Positions 1 through 8,365 of a DNA stretch of 30,954 bases are shown in pieces; position 1 is the stretch's first letter, and every line of letters begins with the position of its first letter. This stretch comes from JAAZKO01 sp964432115 (lineage in GTDB: Bacteria; Patescibacteriota; Microgenomatia; UBA1400; PJMF01), in NCBI GenBank assembly GCA_964432115.1, contig CAYSMC010000016.1:1-30954 (forward strand), written 5' to 3'. The position numbers and the translations under genes are program-made. Below the pieces are notes generated by a model, which did no database searches, was not told where the DNA came from, and saw only the letters and a program-made list of their open reading frames with translations.

Positions 1-1411
1 AAGCCATAGTGAAGCGAGAAGTGGGTACAGTTTTGCTTTGAGCATAAAGCATAGCATTATCACCCCAAATAAAAATTTTCTCCAAACCCAATTCCTCAAT
101 TAAAGTAGCTAATTGTTGGTTATCTTTCATTAAATTATTAAAGGAATAATCATATTCTGTTTTGCTAATTTGCCCACTGGCCATTCGCCAAAATTGACTA
201 TAGTATTTTATTGTTGAATAGGGTTTGAAATTTAATGTTAACATAATAAAAATAGTTAAAAAGATTAATGCTAAACCAGCAACAATGCTCTTGTAATATT
301 TTGCGATGCTTTTTTTCCGAGTTAAGTGACTGCCGATTTCGACTAGTAACAAAGAGAGTGGTGGCACCATTTGAATGAAATAATGAGGATAAGGACGATT
401 GGAAAGTAAAACTGCATAAAGTGTTGCCACAAACCAAATACTTATAAATTGAAAACGCCGATTTAATTCTTTAATATTGAGAGTGATTAGTAACAAGAAA
501 GAGAAAAAATAAATAGTTTTTCCCAAAAGAGAAAAAGAGAAATCCATAAACGCTGAATTTAAACTTGGGCTCCAAGACTGACTGTAGCGCAAGTTATATA
601 AAAGGCCGTAATCCAAATAATCTTTTCCTGAGCCAATGGCCTGATAATAAATAATAGACAACAAAATTGGTATCACTATACCCGCCGAAAAAGATAAAAA
701 TCTCCACAATAATTGATTGAAAGTCTTTTTCCAATCGTTAAATTTATTATCGATTTTGAGGATATCCAATAACAGCAGTAGCGCAAATATGGCAAAAAAA
801 GGCACTAGATCTAGTAAAGCTGGAACTTTGGTTAAAATTCCCAGAGAAAAAAGAGTGCCCGATCCAAACAACAACAACAATTCTCTTGATTTCTTTTTAG
901 GCCAGGTAACCGTTTTAGCAAAAAAGTTTTGCCAAATTTTAGTCTGAGTAAATAGAAAACTCGCCAACATTACAAATCCTAAAACAAATAATTCACCATT
1001 GGGAATATTGCCTTCAAGCCAAGGCAAAGTGCTAAGCAAGACCATAATAATGGTGGCAATAAAGCTTGGCATTTCTTTTTTAAATAATTTTTTAGCAAAC
1101 AGGTAAAAGAAAATGGTGGCCATAATTATCCATAGCAAATTTAATAAGCGAAAATAAAATTGATTGGGTACTCTAGCAAACTGATAAATTAATGGAGTTT
1201 TATGGTCAATAATGGTGGTATAAAGTTTGCCACCTTTATTTAATGCATTACCTACGGCTAAATAAATAGCTTCATCTCCATACCAGTAGGGTTCAAAAAA
1301 GTTCGGTATTCTGAGTATCACCAATAAAAATAAACTAAGAAATAAAGTTGTTTGCCGATCAAGAAAACTATCAATTTTTTTTAAGGTTTTTTTCACAGAC
1401 ATAGTGTTCAT
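1..1411 (-). CDS. GT-C (GT39/ArnT-like) membrane glycosyltransferase, 3' end outside window
   Basis: The open frame runs without a stop from ATG 1411 to the window edge, about 470 codons, so the C-terminus is missing. I translated most of it by hand. After a basic N-terminus there is a hydrophobic helix, then an acidic loop with YWYGDEAIYLA and, about 25 residues on, DHKTPLIY. That pair is typical of the first extracytoplasmic loop of GT-C enzymes of the PMT/ArnT type, where the Asp-Glu is catalytic and the donor is a lipid-phosphate sugar. Many further membrane helices follow. Known of the family: sugar transfer from a polyprenyl-phosphate donor to protein or lipid on the outer face of the membrane. 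A second in-frame ATG at 1402 is an alternative start, and neither has a clear Shine-Dalgarno. It is the last visible gene of the 5724-to-1 run and follows another glycosyltransferase by 41 bases, suggesting a joint role in surface glycans. Acceptor and donor are unknown. Confidence 0.8.
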   Translation of the reverse strand, partial: MNTMSVKKTLKKIDSFLDRQTTLFLSLFLLVILRIPNFFEPYWYGDEAIYLAVGNALNKGGKLYTTIIDHKTPLIYQFARVPNQFYFRLLNLLWIIMATIFFYLFAKKLFKKEMPSFIATIIMVLLSTLPWLEGNIPNGELFVLGFVMLASFLFTQTKIWQNFFAKTVTWPKKKSRELLLLFGSGTLFSLGILTKVPALLDLVPFFAIFALLLLLDILKIDNKFNDWKKTFNQLLWRFLSFSAGIVIPILLSIIYYQAIGSGKDYLDYGLLYNLRYSQSWSPSLNSAFMDFSFSLLGKTIYFFSFLLLITLNIKELNRRFQFISIWFVATLYAVLLSNRPYPHYFIQMVPPLSLLLVEIGSHLTRKKSIAKYYKSIVAGLALIFLTIFIMLTLNFKPYSTIKYYSQFWRMASGQISKTEYDYSFNNLMKDNQQLATLIEELGLEKIFIWGDNAMLYAQSKTVPTSRFTMA

Positions 1412-1452
1412 TTTATCTGGAAAAAAGCTAGTAGTGCAAGTAGCACTTTACT

Positions 1453-2967
1453 TTATTTATTTTTTTGAGGATTAGCAACTTTTTCAGTGACGCGATATTC
1501 CATGTATTTGCCAAACATTAATCGAGTATGGGCATCCATTCCTGGTAAAGCACTAAAAAAGAATCCAACAACTGGAATTAATAAAAATTCTAGCGGTTGA
1601 CTAATATAAGACCACAAATTCTTTTTTGGCCGAGGTGGTCGATTTTTAGCGTCAATAATAAAAATAGACAACATCGAGATCATGGAGATCGTTAATAGGG
1701 TTGAAGACACCTGAGGTAAAGTTTTGCCAATAATAGTTCGACTAAATTGTTCGTTGAGGAGCGGTGGCAACATGGCTGAGACGGTGATGGCAAACCAATT
1801 GACCGGCCATAAAAAATGATCTTCAATGACTTTTAAAACTCGCAGAGTTTTATCAATAAAGGGTGTCTTATCGTTGAGAACATAGTGGCGAATAATATAA
1901 GCATCGTCACTAACTCCCCAAGCCCAACGTTTAATTTGTTCATATTGATTGCGCATGCTACTCCAAAAACCCGTTGATTGAGCAGCATCTGCATAAATGG
2001 GTAAGAAAATTGGTTCGACTTCAAAATCGCCATCTTTAGCAAAGTAGGACTTAAAAAAGAGACGATAATCTTCGGGAATGACGTCAGTGTCCCAATAACC
2101 AATATCTTCGATGTGTTTTAAAGAAACTGAGTAAGTTGAAAAGTTGATTAGACGATCACGTCTGGCTAAAATGTAAATTTGTGTTACAGATTGTGTAGCA
2201 GCCAAGACGCGAATCGGTGCTGGCACTTGCCAAATATTATTATAAAAACAAATTCCTGCTTGCCAGCTTTTGTTGTAAGGTTTTTTACTAGTTAAAAAAC
2301 TGTGAGTTAAATAAGAAAAATAATAAGGATGTAGAACTGCATCGGCGTCTTCACTAGTAATAGTAATATTTTCCAGTGGTATACCCGCTTGATCTACCAA
2401 CAATTTTTTAGCCCTTTTTGCGCCCCAGGCTGTATTAGATGATTTGCCTTTAATTTCTCCCAGAATATCGGGATGTTTAGTCGACCACAAGTGACCAAAC
2501 ACTTTGCCGAATTTTTTTTGTAAAAATTCAGCCTTTCTATCAGCTTCATTACCCTCTCTTTCTTCAAAAGATAACATAATATGAATGTTTTTACGTGGAA
2601 AACTTTGTTTGTTTAAACCAGCCAGGGTGTTTTCTAAAGTAGTCAATGGTTCTTGGAAAGTTGGAATGACAATTAGATGGTGGATGGTTTGCCAGCGCTT
2701 AGGAAATTGTTTTTTGAGTTGAGGTAGAATATCGTTTTGAGAATTTTTTCTGACTTTATGTTGAGCGATGCCGGCAAAAATAGCTAGATTGATTGATCTA
2801 TATAGCCAATAAACTGCGAAAATAATCACATAATAGGCAACAAATTTAGGAACAAGAAAAGAACCCCAAATAGGAAATAAAATCAAAAACCAAGAAGTAA
2901 ACCCAGGCAAAATTTCTAGAGCTCTTTTGGTGCGAATGGGGTGGCGACGAAAGTAACGTTTAATCAT
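1453..2967 (-). CDS. Family-2 membrane glycosyltransferase (processive-type)
   Basis: A protein of 504 residues with two N-terminal membrane helices (about 24-65), a cytoplasmic GT-A domain and C-terminal helices. Visible GT2 landmarks are the strand HHLIVIPTFQEP (about 96-107), the metal-binding DAD at 207-209, an ED at 299-300 as candidate catalytic base, and QIKRWAWG at 344-351 matching the QxxRW signature of processive GT2 enzymes such as cellulose and hyaluronan synthases. The C-terminus ends in two to four more helices. Known of the family: transfer of a sugar from a nucleotide-sugar to a growing chain or lipid on the inner membrane face. It follows tatD by 11 bases and precedes the GT39-like gene, so the run probably ends in a small surface-polysaccharide module. 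The product cannot be named from sequence. Confidence 0.85.
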   Translation of the reverse strand: MIKRYFRRHPIRTKRALEILPGFTSWFLILFPIWGSFLVPKFVAYYVIIFAVYWLYRSINLAIFAGIAQHKVRKNSQNDILPQLKKQFPKRWQTIHHLIVIPTFQEPLTTLENTLAGLNKQSFPRKNIHIMLSFEEREGNEADRKAEFLQKKFGKVFGHLWSTKHPDILGEIKGKSSNTAWGAKRAKKLLVDQAGIPLENITITSEDADAVLHPYYFSYLTHSFLTSKKPYNKSWQAGICFYNNIWQVPAPIRVLAATQSVTQIYILARRDRLINFSTYSVSLKHIEDIGYWDTDVIPEDYRLFFKSYFAKDGDFEVEPIFLPIYADAAQSTGFWSSMRNQYEQIKRWAWGVSDDAYIIRHYVLNDKTPFIDKTLRVLKVIEDHFLWPVNWFAITVSAMLPPLLNEQFSRTIIGKTLPQVSSTLLTISMISMLSIFIIDAKNRPPRPKKNLWSYISQPLEFLLIPVVGFFFSALPGMDAHTRLMFGKYMEYRVTEKVANPQKNK

Positions 2968-2978
2968 TTTGAATTTTA

Positions 2979-3848
2979 TTAGTTATTTTTTAAATTAAAA
3001 GCCGCTAACGAATTATTATAGATATCTTCTAAGTCGGCTTGTAAATTTTCTTGAGCAAAATTAGCCAATTCAGCAATCATCTTTGGTTGACAAATTTGTC
3101 CACGATAAGGGTTGGGTGCTAAATAAGGGGCATCGGTTTCCAACAAAATTTTTTCTGGAGACTGTTTTTGAATCATCAGAAAAAGTTCTCGCAGATAATC
3201 AGCGTTTTTAAAAGTTAAATTGCCATCAAAACCAAAATAACTATTATTGATGGTCATCGCCCGTTTAACATAAGTTAATGGTCCAGACACGCAATGAAAA
3301 ATAATATTTTGTTTGGCTGACCAATATTTATTTAGGAGCTCCAAAATGCGCCAATAAGCTTCCTCATTTTGGTCACGAGCGTGAACAATTAAAGTCAATT
3401 GTTGTTGATCAGCTAATTGCATTTGTTTAATAAATAAATCTTCTTGGGCTTTTTTGAATTTTTTAATTTTGTCCGGATTATCTTGTTTAACAAAATGAAA
3501 GTAGTCTAAACCAGTTTCACCAATGGCTATGACAGCCGGGTCTTGGCTTAAATTTTCAATCTCTTTGATAGCTGACTCAAGTTCTATTTTTTCTACTCGA
3601 AGAGGATGAACGGCAACACTGGCATATAAATTATCTTCTTGCTTGGCAATTTTAACAGCCAAACGACTACTACTTAAACCTGCTCCCGGAATCAAGGTTT
3701 TTTTAATATCGTTTTTTTGAGCTGCTAGCCAATGGTCTTGCCAATTTTGCCGCAAGATTGGATTTTTATCATCAATTTTAAAATACAAAGGTTGACCACT
3801 ATAAAGTGGTTCAAGATTGTAATGACAATGTGTATCAAAAATTGGCAC
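2979..3848 (-). CDS. tatD: TatD-family metal-dependent DNase
   Basis: A TIM-barrel amidohydrolase-type protein of 289 residues, close to the family length of about 260. The metal ligands are all present: HxH at H7 and H9 (FDTHCHYN), E111 in GETGLDY, H156 in VHARD, H185 in FHCVSG and D239 in LLETDAPYL. Known of the family: 3'-5' exonuclease on single-stranded DNA with roles in DNA repair and breakdown. The segment at residues 12-45 is somewhat longer than in E. coli TatD. It starts 17 bases after metG. metG-tatD adjacency is common in bacteria, which supports both calls. No separate promoter is evident, so it is probably cotranscribed with metG. Confidence 0.93.
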   Translation of the reverse strand: MPIFDTHCHYNLEPLYSGQPLYFKIDDKNPILRQNWQDHWLAAQKNDIKKTLIPGAGLSSSRLAVKIAKQEDNLYASVAVHPLRVEKIELESAIKEIENLSQDPAVIAIGETGLDYFHFVKQDNPDKIKKFKKAQEDLFIKQMQLADQQQLTLIVHARDQNEEAYWRILELLNKYWSAKQNIIFHCVSGPLTYVKRAMTINNSYFGFDGNLTFKNADYLRELFLMIQKQSPEKILLETDAPYLAPNPYRGQICQPKMIAELANFAQENLQADLEDIYNNSLAAFNLKNN

Positions 3849-3865
3849 AATTAATTTTCTAAAAT

Positions 3866-5296
3866 TTATTCAATTCTTTTAAATAAACCTTCGGTAAAAG
3901 GATTAATATTTTTTTGATTAAATTTTTTCTCAATAAGACTAGCTGTCTTTGGCATAAAGATTTGTAAAGCCTGATTAATATCTAATAAAGCATGAATAGC
4001 TTTGGTCAACACTTCCTGCTGGTTATTATTTTCTTTCAACCAGGGTTTTTCTAAAGCTAAATATTGATCTAATTGACTCAGGCTTTCATCGAGAAAGTTT
4101 AAAGCTTGAGTTAAATCATAATCATTCAGGTGTTTTTGAAATTCTGTAGAAGCTCGAGCTCGATAATCAATCGATATTTTTTGTAAATTGGCCATTTTAG
4201 CTAAACGCGAACACAAATTACCTAAACCATTAGCTAAATAAGCGTTGTAACTAGTGTCAAATTTTTGCCAACTAACATCTATATCTTCACCAAAAGCACC
4301 TAGTTTGATGAGTAAATAGCGACTGGCATCAATTCCGTAGCGTTTAACCATTTCTTTAGGTTTGATGACATTGCCCAGCGATTTACTCATTTTTTGACCA
4401 TCAACCCCGATAAAGCCATTGATTAAGATTTGTTTAGAATTAGTTAAACCAGCGGACATTAACATAGCTTGCCACATAGCTGCTTGTTGTCGTAAATTGT
4501 CTTTGCCAGCGACTTGAACAGCTGGCCAAAAATTTTGAAAATCAGTGGTGTTTTCTGGCCAACCGAGAGTTGAAATGTAATTAACTAGAGCATCAAACCA
4601 GACGTACATGACGTGTTCATCATCGTCAGGGACAGCTACTCCCCATGGCATATGTTTTTTTAATCGAGAAATACTAAAATCTTCTAGACCGGTGCTGACA
4701 AAAGCCTTGATCTCATTAAATCTACTAACCGGTTTAACAAAATTTGTTTGTGATTCATACAGTTTGAGCAAATCTTTTTGATAACGACTAAATCTAAAAA
4801 AATAATTTTCTTCTTCTCGGAGTTCCAATTCTTGATTGGGGTGTAGTGGACAGTGATTGTTAACTAATTCACTAGCTGTTTTAGCTAATTCACAACCTAC
4901 ACAATATTTAACCGCATAATTGGCCTTGTAAATATCGCCGTTAGCTTGACAGCGACGCCAAAATTCTTGAGCTGCGGCTTGATGTTTAGCATTGGTGGTA
5001 CGAATAAAATGAGTATTACTTAAATTTAATTCACTTTGCAGGTTTTGAAACTTTTTTACCCAGCGGTCACAATATTCTTGAGGACTGAGTTGAACAGCTT
5101 GCGCTTGAGTGGCAATTTTTTGGCCATGTTCATCGGTACCGGTATTAAAAATTACTTGATGGTGGAGAATTTCTCGATGATATCTTGCTATTACGTCGGC
5201 CTCAATAATTTCTAAAGCGAAGCCGATGTGAGGCGAAGCGTTTACATAAGGCAAGGTGGTGGTAATATAAAAATTTTCACTCATAAAGCCTCTCAT
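3866..5296 (-). CDS. metG: Methionyl-tRNA synthetase, short form
   Basis: A class I synthetase charging tRNA-Met. The N-terminus carries TTTLPYVNASPHIG (HIGH equivalent at about 22-25), and KMSKS is at 302-306. The connective insertion has CVGC (about 132-135) and a later CPLH, so a zinc knuckle with a variant fourth ligand. It ends after the anticodon-binding helices at 476 residues, with no C-terminal tRNA-binding extension. Oddity: the segment usually reading GKDIxRFHxxxW is GKDNLRQQAAMW here, so the conserved Phe-His is replaced. The ATG at 5296 forms a TAATG overlap with the upstream gene. A second ATG at 5284 (MSENFY) has GAGAGG four bases ahead and fits the conserved N-terminus better, so the true start may be 5284. 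Confidence 0.95.
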   Translation of the reverse strand: MRGFMSENFYITTTLPYVNASPHIGFALEIIEADVIARYHREILHHQVIFNTGTDEHGQKIATQAQAVQLSPQEYCDRWVKKFQNLQSELNLSNTHFIRTTNAKHQAAAQEFWRRCQANGDIYKANYAVKYCVGCELAKTASELVNNHCPLHPNQELELREEENYFFRFSRYQKDLLKLYESQTNFVKPVSRFNEIKAFVSTGLEDFSISRLKKHMPWGVAVPDDDEHVMYVWFDALVNYISTLGWPENTTDFQNFWPAVQVAGKDNLRQQAAMWQAMLMSAGLTNSKQILINGFIGVDGQKMSKSLGNVIKPKEMVKRYGIDASRYLLIKLGAFGEDIDVSWQKFDTSYNAYLANGLGNLCSRLAKMANLQKISIDYRARASTEFQKHLNDYDLTQALNFLDESLSQLDQYLALEKPWLKENNNQQEVLTKAIHALLDINQALQIFMPKTASLIEKKFNQKNINPFTEGLFKRIE

Positions 5297-5724
5297 TATA
5301 GCAGTCTTTTCTCGATCTGGTTAATGATTAACCAGACAAGAGGAGCTATCATTAAAATGAAGATTAAATAATAGTTAAAATTCAGATTTTGTAAATGAAA
5401 AAACAACGTAATTAACAAATCAAAAACCAAACAAAAAACTAAACGCTGATTAATTAAAATGAATTTTAACAAAAAGAAAACAGCCAAAAACACTAATACT
5501 AAAAAAGGTAAATAAGAATTGGGAAAAATGACATTCATTACTTCAATTGGTGAAAAATAAAGCATTAACAATGATAATAAAAAGAAAAAAAGAACACTCC
5601 ACAATAGATTAATAAGAGAATGTTTTTTTTGTATTTTTTTAACTCGTTCTTTTTTTAAACGAGTTTGACCGGTTTTTAAGCGCGAGCGTCCGCGCAGTGC
5701 TTTTTGAGCTTGGGTACTTTCCAT
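5296..5724 (-). CDS. Small membrane protein of unknown function
   Basis: I do not recognise a family. The chosen start at 5724 (MESTQAQKAL) gives 142 residues. An upstream in-frame extension exists but would run through the rmuC gene on the other strand and past the promoter, so it is unlikely. The first 35 residues are very basic (many Lys and Arg) and should stay in the cytoplasm. They are followed by about four hydrophobic segments (roughly 38-55, 63-86, 90-105, 112-132). The stop overlaps the first metG ATG (TAATG), implying translational coupling to metG. The start codon lies exactly where transcription should begin from the divergent promoter, so the message is probably leaderless. Confidence 0.6.
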   Translation of the reverse strand: MESTQAQKALRGRSRLKTGQTRLKKERVKKIQKKHSLINLLWSVLFFFLLSLLMLYFSPIEVMNVIFPNSYLPFLVLVFLAVFFLLKFILINQRLVFCLVFDLLITLFFHLQNLNFNYYLIFILMIAPLVWLIINQIEKRLL

Positions 5725-5760
5725 ACTTCTAGTATACTTAAAGAATATGAATCTTGTCAT
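5710..5760. promoter_or_regulatory. Divergent promoter with one palindromic -10 box
   Basis: The 8-base AGTATACT at 5731-5738 is its own reverse complement, so it gives a TATACT -10 box on both strands. Plus strand: TTGGGT (5710-5715), 17 bases, TATACT (5733-5738), predicted start near 5745, two bases before the rmuC ATG. Minus strand: ATGACA (5760-5755), 18 bases, TATACT (5736-5731), predicted start at about 5724, the A of the ATG of the membrane-protein gene. Both messages would be essentially leaderless. Seen directly: the boxes and spacing. Inferred: their use. Confidence 0.65.
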
Positions 5761-6874
5761 CATGATTTCTTTGGCTTTATTAATATTATTGGTTTCTTTT
5801 CTTTTATATTTTTTACTTAAAAAATCACAAAATAGCGCTGAAGATGAAAAAGTTTTAGACGAAAAACTAGAATCAACTATTAATAAAGTGTTTGGGATGA
5901 CCGCTAATAAGATTGCTTTGCAAAGCAAAAACATTTTGCAAAGTGAACAGGATTTATTAAAAACTGATCTTAGTAACAAACAAGCCATTATTGAAAAATT
6001 AGTGAAACAACTAAAAGAAGATTTAGATCAGCGTCAGACAGAAATTAGAGAAATTGAAAAAAAACAAATTGATAAAATTAGCCGAGTAGCCACCGCCATT
6101 GAAGATCATCGAACTTTAACTAAAGATTTAAAGGTTTCCACCGAAAAATTAGCTAAAATTTTAGATAACAACCAAACACGTGGAGCTTGGGGAGAGCGGA
6201 TTATTGAGGATCTATTAACGGCCAATGGCTTACAAGAAGGTGTTCATTATGTTCGACAAGTAAAACAGGGTTCTTCAAATTTAATACCAGATATTACACT
6301 TTTGCTTCCTGACAAACGTAATGTGGCTGTGGATGTAAAATTTCCCTATCAAGAAATTCAAAAGATGTCTAATACGGAAAACAAAGCTGAGAAAAAAAGT
6401 CATTTACAACAATTTGCAAGGGATTTAAAAATTAAGGTTAATAAAGTAGCTGAATATATTTCCCCGGAAAATGACACACTAGATTATGCCATCCTTTTTG
6501 TGCCAAATGAGATGATCTTTTCTTTTATTAATCAAAAACTTCCAGAAATTATTGATGAAGCTTTAGCAAAAAAAGTGATTTTATGTTCACCCTTTAGTTT
6601 TTTAGTAGTGGCCAGAACAGTGATGGAGAGCTACCGCAATTTTATGGTTGGTAAAAAAATTCAAGAAGTGATTAAACAAGTCGAGGCTTTTAGTAGCGAA
6701 TGGGTTAAGTTTGATCAAGAATTTCAGAAATTTGGCAAAAGCATTGAGGGTTTACAAAAAAACTTTGATACTCTGAGCATCACTCGAAAAAAGCAAATGG
6801 AAAGAAGAATTAATAAAATCGAAGAATATCGTTCTGGTTCTGGAAAATTATTATCTGATGCGAAAAATAGTTAA
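5747..6874 (+). CDS. rmuC: RmuC-family DNA recombination protein
   Basis: The protein has 375 residues: one N-terminal membrane helix (about 3-24), a long charged coiled coil (about 30-140) and a RmuC nuclease-like domain. Landmarks are RGAWGE (145-150), the HYVRQ strand, PD at 181-182 and DVK at 196-198, an order that matches the PD-(D/E)xK restriction-endonuclease-like fold. A C-terminal helical tail follows. Known of the family: E. coli RmuC limits inversions at short inverted repeats. The biochemical activity is poorly defined but nuclease-like residues are conserved. It is divergent from the small membrane-protein gene and shares its promoter. The predicted leader is two bases, with no Shine-Dalgarno. 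Confidence 0.92.
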   Translation: MNLVIMISLALLILLVSFLLYFLLKKSQNSAEDEKVLDEKLESTINKVFGMTANKIALQSKNILQSEQDLLKTDLSNKQAIIEKLVKQLKEDLDQRQTEIREIEKKQIDKISRVATAIEDHRTLTKDLKVSTEKLAKILDNNQTRGAWGERIIEDLLTANGLQEGVHYVRQVKQGSSNLIPDITLLLPDKRNVAVDVKFPYQEIQKMSNTENKAEKKSHLQQFARDLKIKVNKVAEYISPENDTLDYAILFVPNEMIFSFINQKLPEIIDEALAKKVILCSPFSFLVVARTVMESYRNFMVGKKIQEVIKQVEAFSSEWVKFDQEFQKFGKSIEGLQKNFDTLSITRKKQMERRINKIEEYRSGSGKLLSDAKNS

Positions 6875-6909
6875 TTTCAATTTATTTAGCAAAAGCTTCG
6901 ATTTAGCTT

Positions 6910-6915
6910 TATAAT
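6910..6915 (+). promoter_or_regulatory. -10 box of the aspS promoter
   Basis: A perfect TATAAT lies 10 bases before the aspS ATG. The best -35 is weak (TTAGCA at 6886-6891, 18-base spacer). The predicted start is near 6922, leaving a leader of about four bases without a ribosome-binding site. Confidence 0.55.
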
Positions 6916-6925
6916 AAAACAGTTT

Positions 6926-8356
6926 ATGTCAAAATCAACTTTAGCCCGAATTGCTGTGATAGACAGTCAAAAAAAAATAGAAGAAACCATTAAATTAGCT
7001 GGTTGGGTAGCCAACAAGCGCGATCATGGTAAAGTTACTTTTATTGATTTACGTGATGAAACTGGACTTATTCAGTGTGTGGGTATAAACAATAAGTTAA
7101 AAGATTTAACGATTGAATCGGTAGTAGAAGTTGTTGGTAAAATTCAGAAGAGACCAGAGAATTTAATTAATAAAGACATGATCACCGGTCAGATAGAGTT
7201 ATTTGTTGAAGATTATCAAATTTTAAATAAAAGTGTTGAATTACCTATAAATGTTGATGGAGATGGCTTGGAAATTAATGAGGAAGTGCGTTTACAGTAC
7301 CGTTATTTGGATTTAAGACGTCAGCGCTTGCAAAACAATTTACGCTTAAGATCTAAATTAATTAACAGCTTGCGACAAGAACTTTTAGATCAAGACTTTG
7401 TTGAAATTGAGACGCCGATGCTCACCAAATCGACCAAAGAAGGAGCTAGAGATTTTATTGTGCCCTCTCGTTTTCATCCTGGAAAATTTTATGCTTTACC
7501 CCAAAGTCCACAACAATATAAGCAATTATTAATGACAGCTGGTTTTGAGAAATATTTTCAATTTGCTCGCTGTATTCGTGATGAAGATCTACGAGCAGAT
7601 CGAGGTTTTGAATTTACCCAGTTAGACATCGAGATGAGTTTTGTTGATCAGTCAGATATTATGCAATTTTTAGAAAATTTAGTTAAAAAAACTTGTCAGC
7701 AACTCCACGTTAAGATTAAAGATCAACAATTTCCGGTGATTAGCTATCAGGAAGCCATGACAAAATATGGTGCTGATCGATTTGATTTACGCACTCAGCA
7801 AGACAAAGATCAAGGTTTGTTGGCTTTTGCCTGGGTAGTTAAATTTCCTTTTTTCAAAAAAGTTGATAAAACAGATCGAGCTGAAGTATTGGATAGCAAG
7901 AGTGCTTGGACATTTACCCATAATCCCTTTTCCAATCCTATTCCCGAACACATTGATAATCATTTAGCAGGAGAAAAAATAGAACAAATTATTGCTAGTC
8001 AGTATGACTTGGTCTGTAATGGATATGAGGTGGGGGGTGGTAGTTTGCGCGCCCATCGACCAGAAATTTTACGTGCTACTTTTAAAATTATGGGTTATAA
8101 CGATGCTGAGATCGAAGCCAGTGTTGGTCACATGTTGAAGGCTTTTGAGTTGGGCACACCTCCTCATGGAGGGGTTGCTTTTGGCATTGATCGATTATTA
8201 ATGTTGATGACAGGTGAAGAAAATTTACGAGAAACCATGGCTTTTCCAATGACTGCTAGTGGTCGAACCAGTGTCATGGACGCGCCTAGCACCGTTAGTA
8301 AAGAACAATTGACGGAACTAAAATTGAGCGTGACAGCAGATAAAAAATCGAGTTAG
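6926..8356 (+). CDS. aspS: Aspartyl-tRNA synthetase lacking the GAD insertion, probably non-discriminating
   Basis: A class II synthetase of 476 residues. An N-terminal OB anticodon domain (about 22-100) is followed by the catalytic core with motif 2 (FARCIRDEDLRADRGFEFTQ) and motif 3 (GVAFGIDRLLMLMTG). Typical bacterial AspRS is about 590 residues. The roughly 110-residue difference falls after YGADRFDLR, where the bacterial GAD insertion should be. Here the chain goes almost directly to AFAWVVKFPFF. In the OB domain the sequence KRDHGKV places His at residue 34. In Pseudomonas a His at the equivalent site (H31) marks the enzyme that charges both tRNA-Asp and tRNA-Asn, so I infer an AspRS that feeds a GatCAB amidotransferase. 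That needs the gat genes, which are not in this window. Confidence 0.95.
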   Translation: MSKSTLARIAVIDSQKKIEETIKLAGWVANKRDHGKVTFIDLRDETGLIQCVGINNKLKDLTIESVVEVVGKIQKRPENLINKDMITGQIELFVEDYQILNKSVELPINVDGDGLEINEEVRLQYRYLDLRRQRLQNNLRLRSKLINSLRQELLDQDFVEIETPMLTKSTKEGARDFIVPSRFHPGKFYALPQSPQQYKQLLMTAGFEKYFQFARCIRDEDLRADRGFEFTQLDIEMSFVDQSDIMQFLENLVKKTCQQLHVKIKDQQFPVISYQEAMTKYGADRFDLRTQQDKDQGLLAFAWVVKFPFFKKVDKTDRAEVLDSKSAWTFTHNPFSNPIPEHIDNHLAGEKIEQIIASQYDLVCNGYEVGGGSLRAHRPEILRATFKIMGYNDAEIEASVGHMLKAFELGTPPHGGVAFGIDRLLMLMTGEENLRETMAFPMTASGRTSVMDAPSTVSKEQLTELKLSVTADKKSS

Positions 8357-8365
8357 AATTGAAAA

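Noticed and set aside
198..437. 79-codon minus-strand open frame
   Set aside because: It lies in another frame inside the GT39-like gene, which I translated through this region without a stop.
780..805. Apparent frameshift in the GT39-like gene near an A run
   Set aside because: Counting the run again gives seven A, which keeps the frame open with sensible hydrophobic sequence on both sides.
5725..5988. Upstream in-frame extension of the small membrane-protein gene on the minus strand
   Set aside because: It would cover the divergent promoter and the first 80 codons of rmuC, and its composition (Cys/Leu/Ser-rich) is that of an antisense shadow. ATG 5724 fits the promoter.
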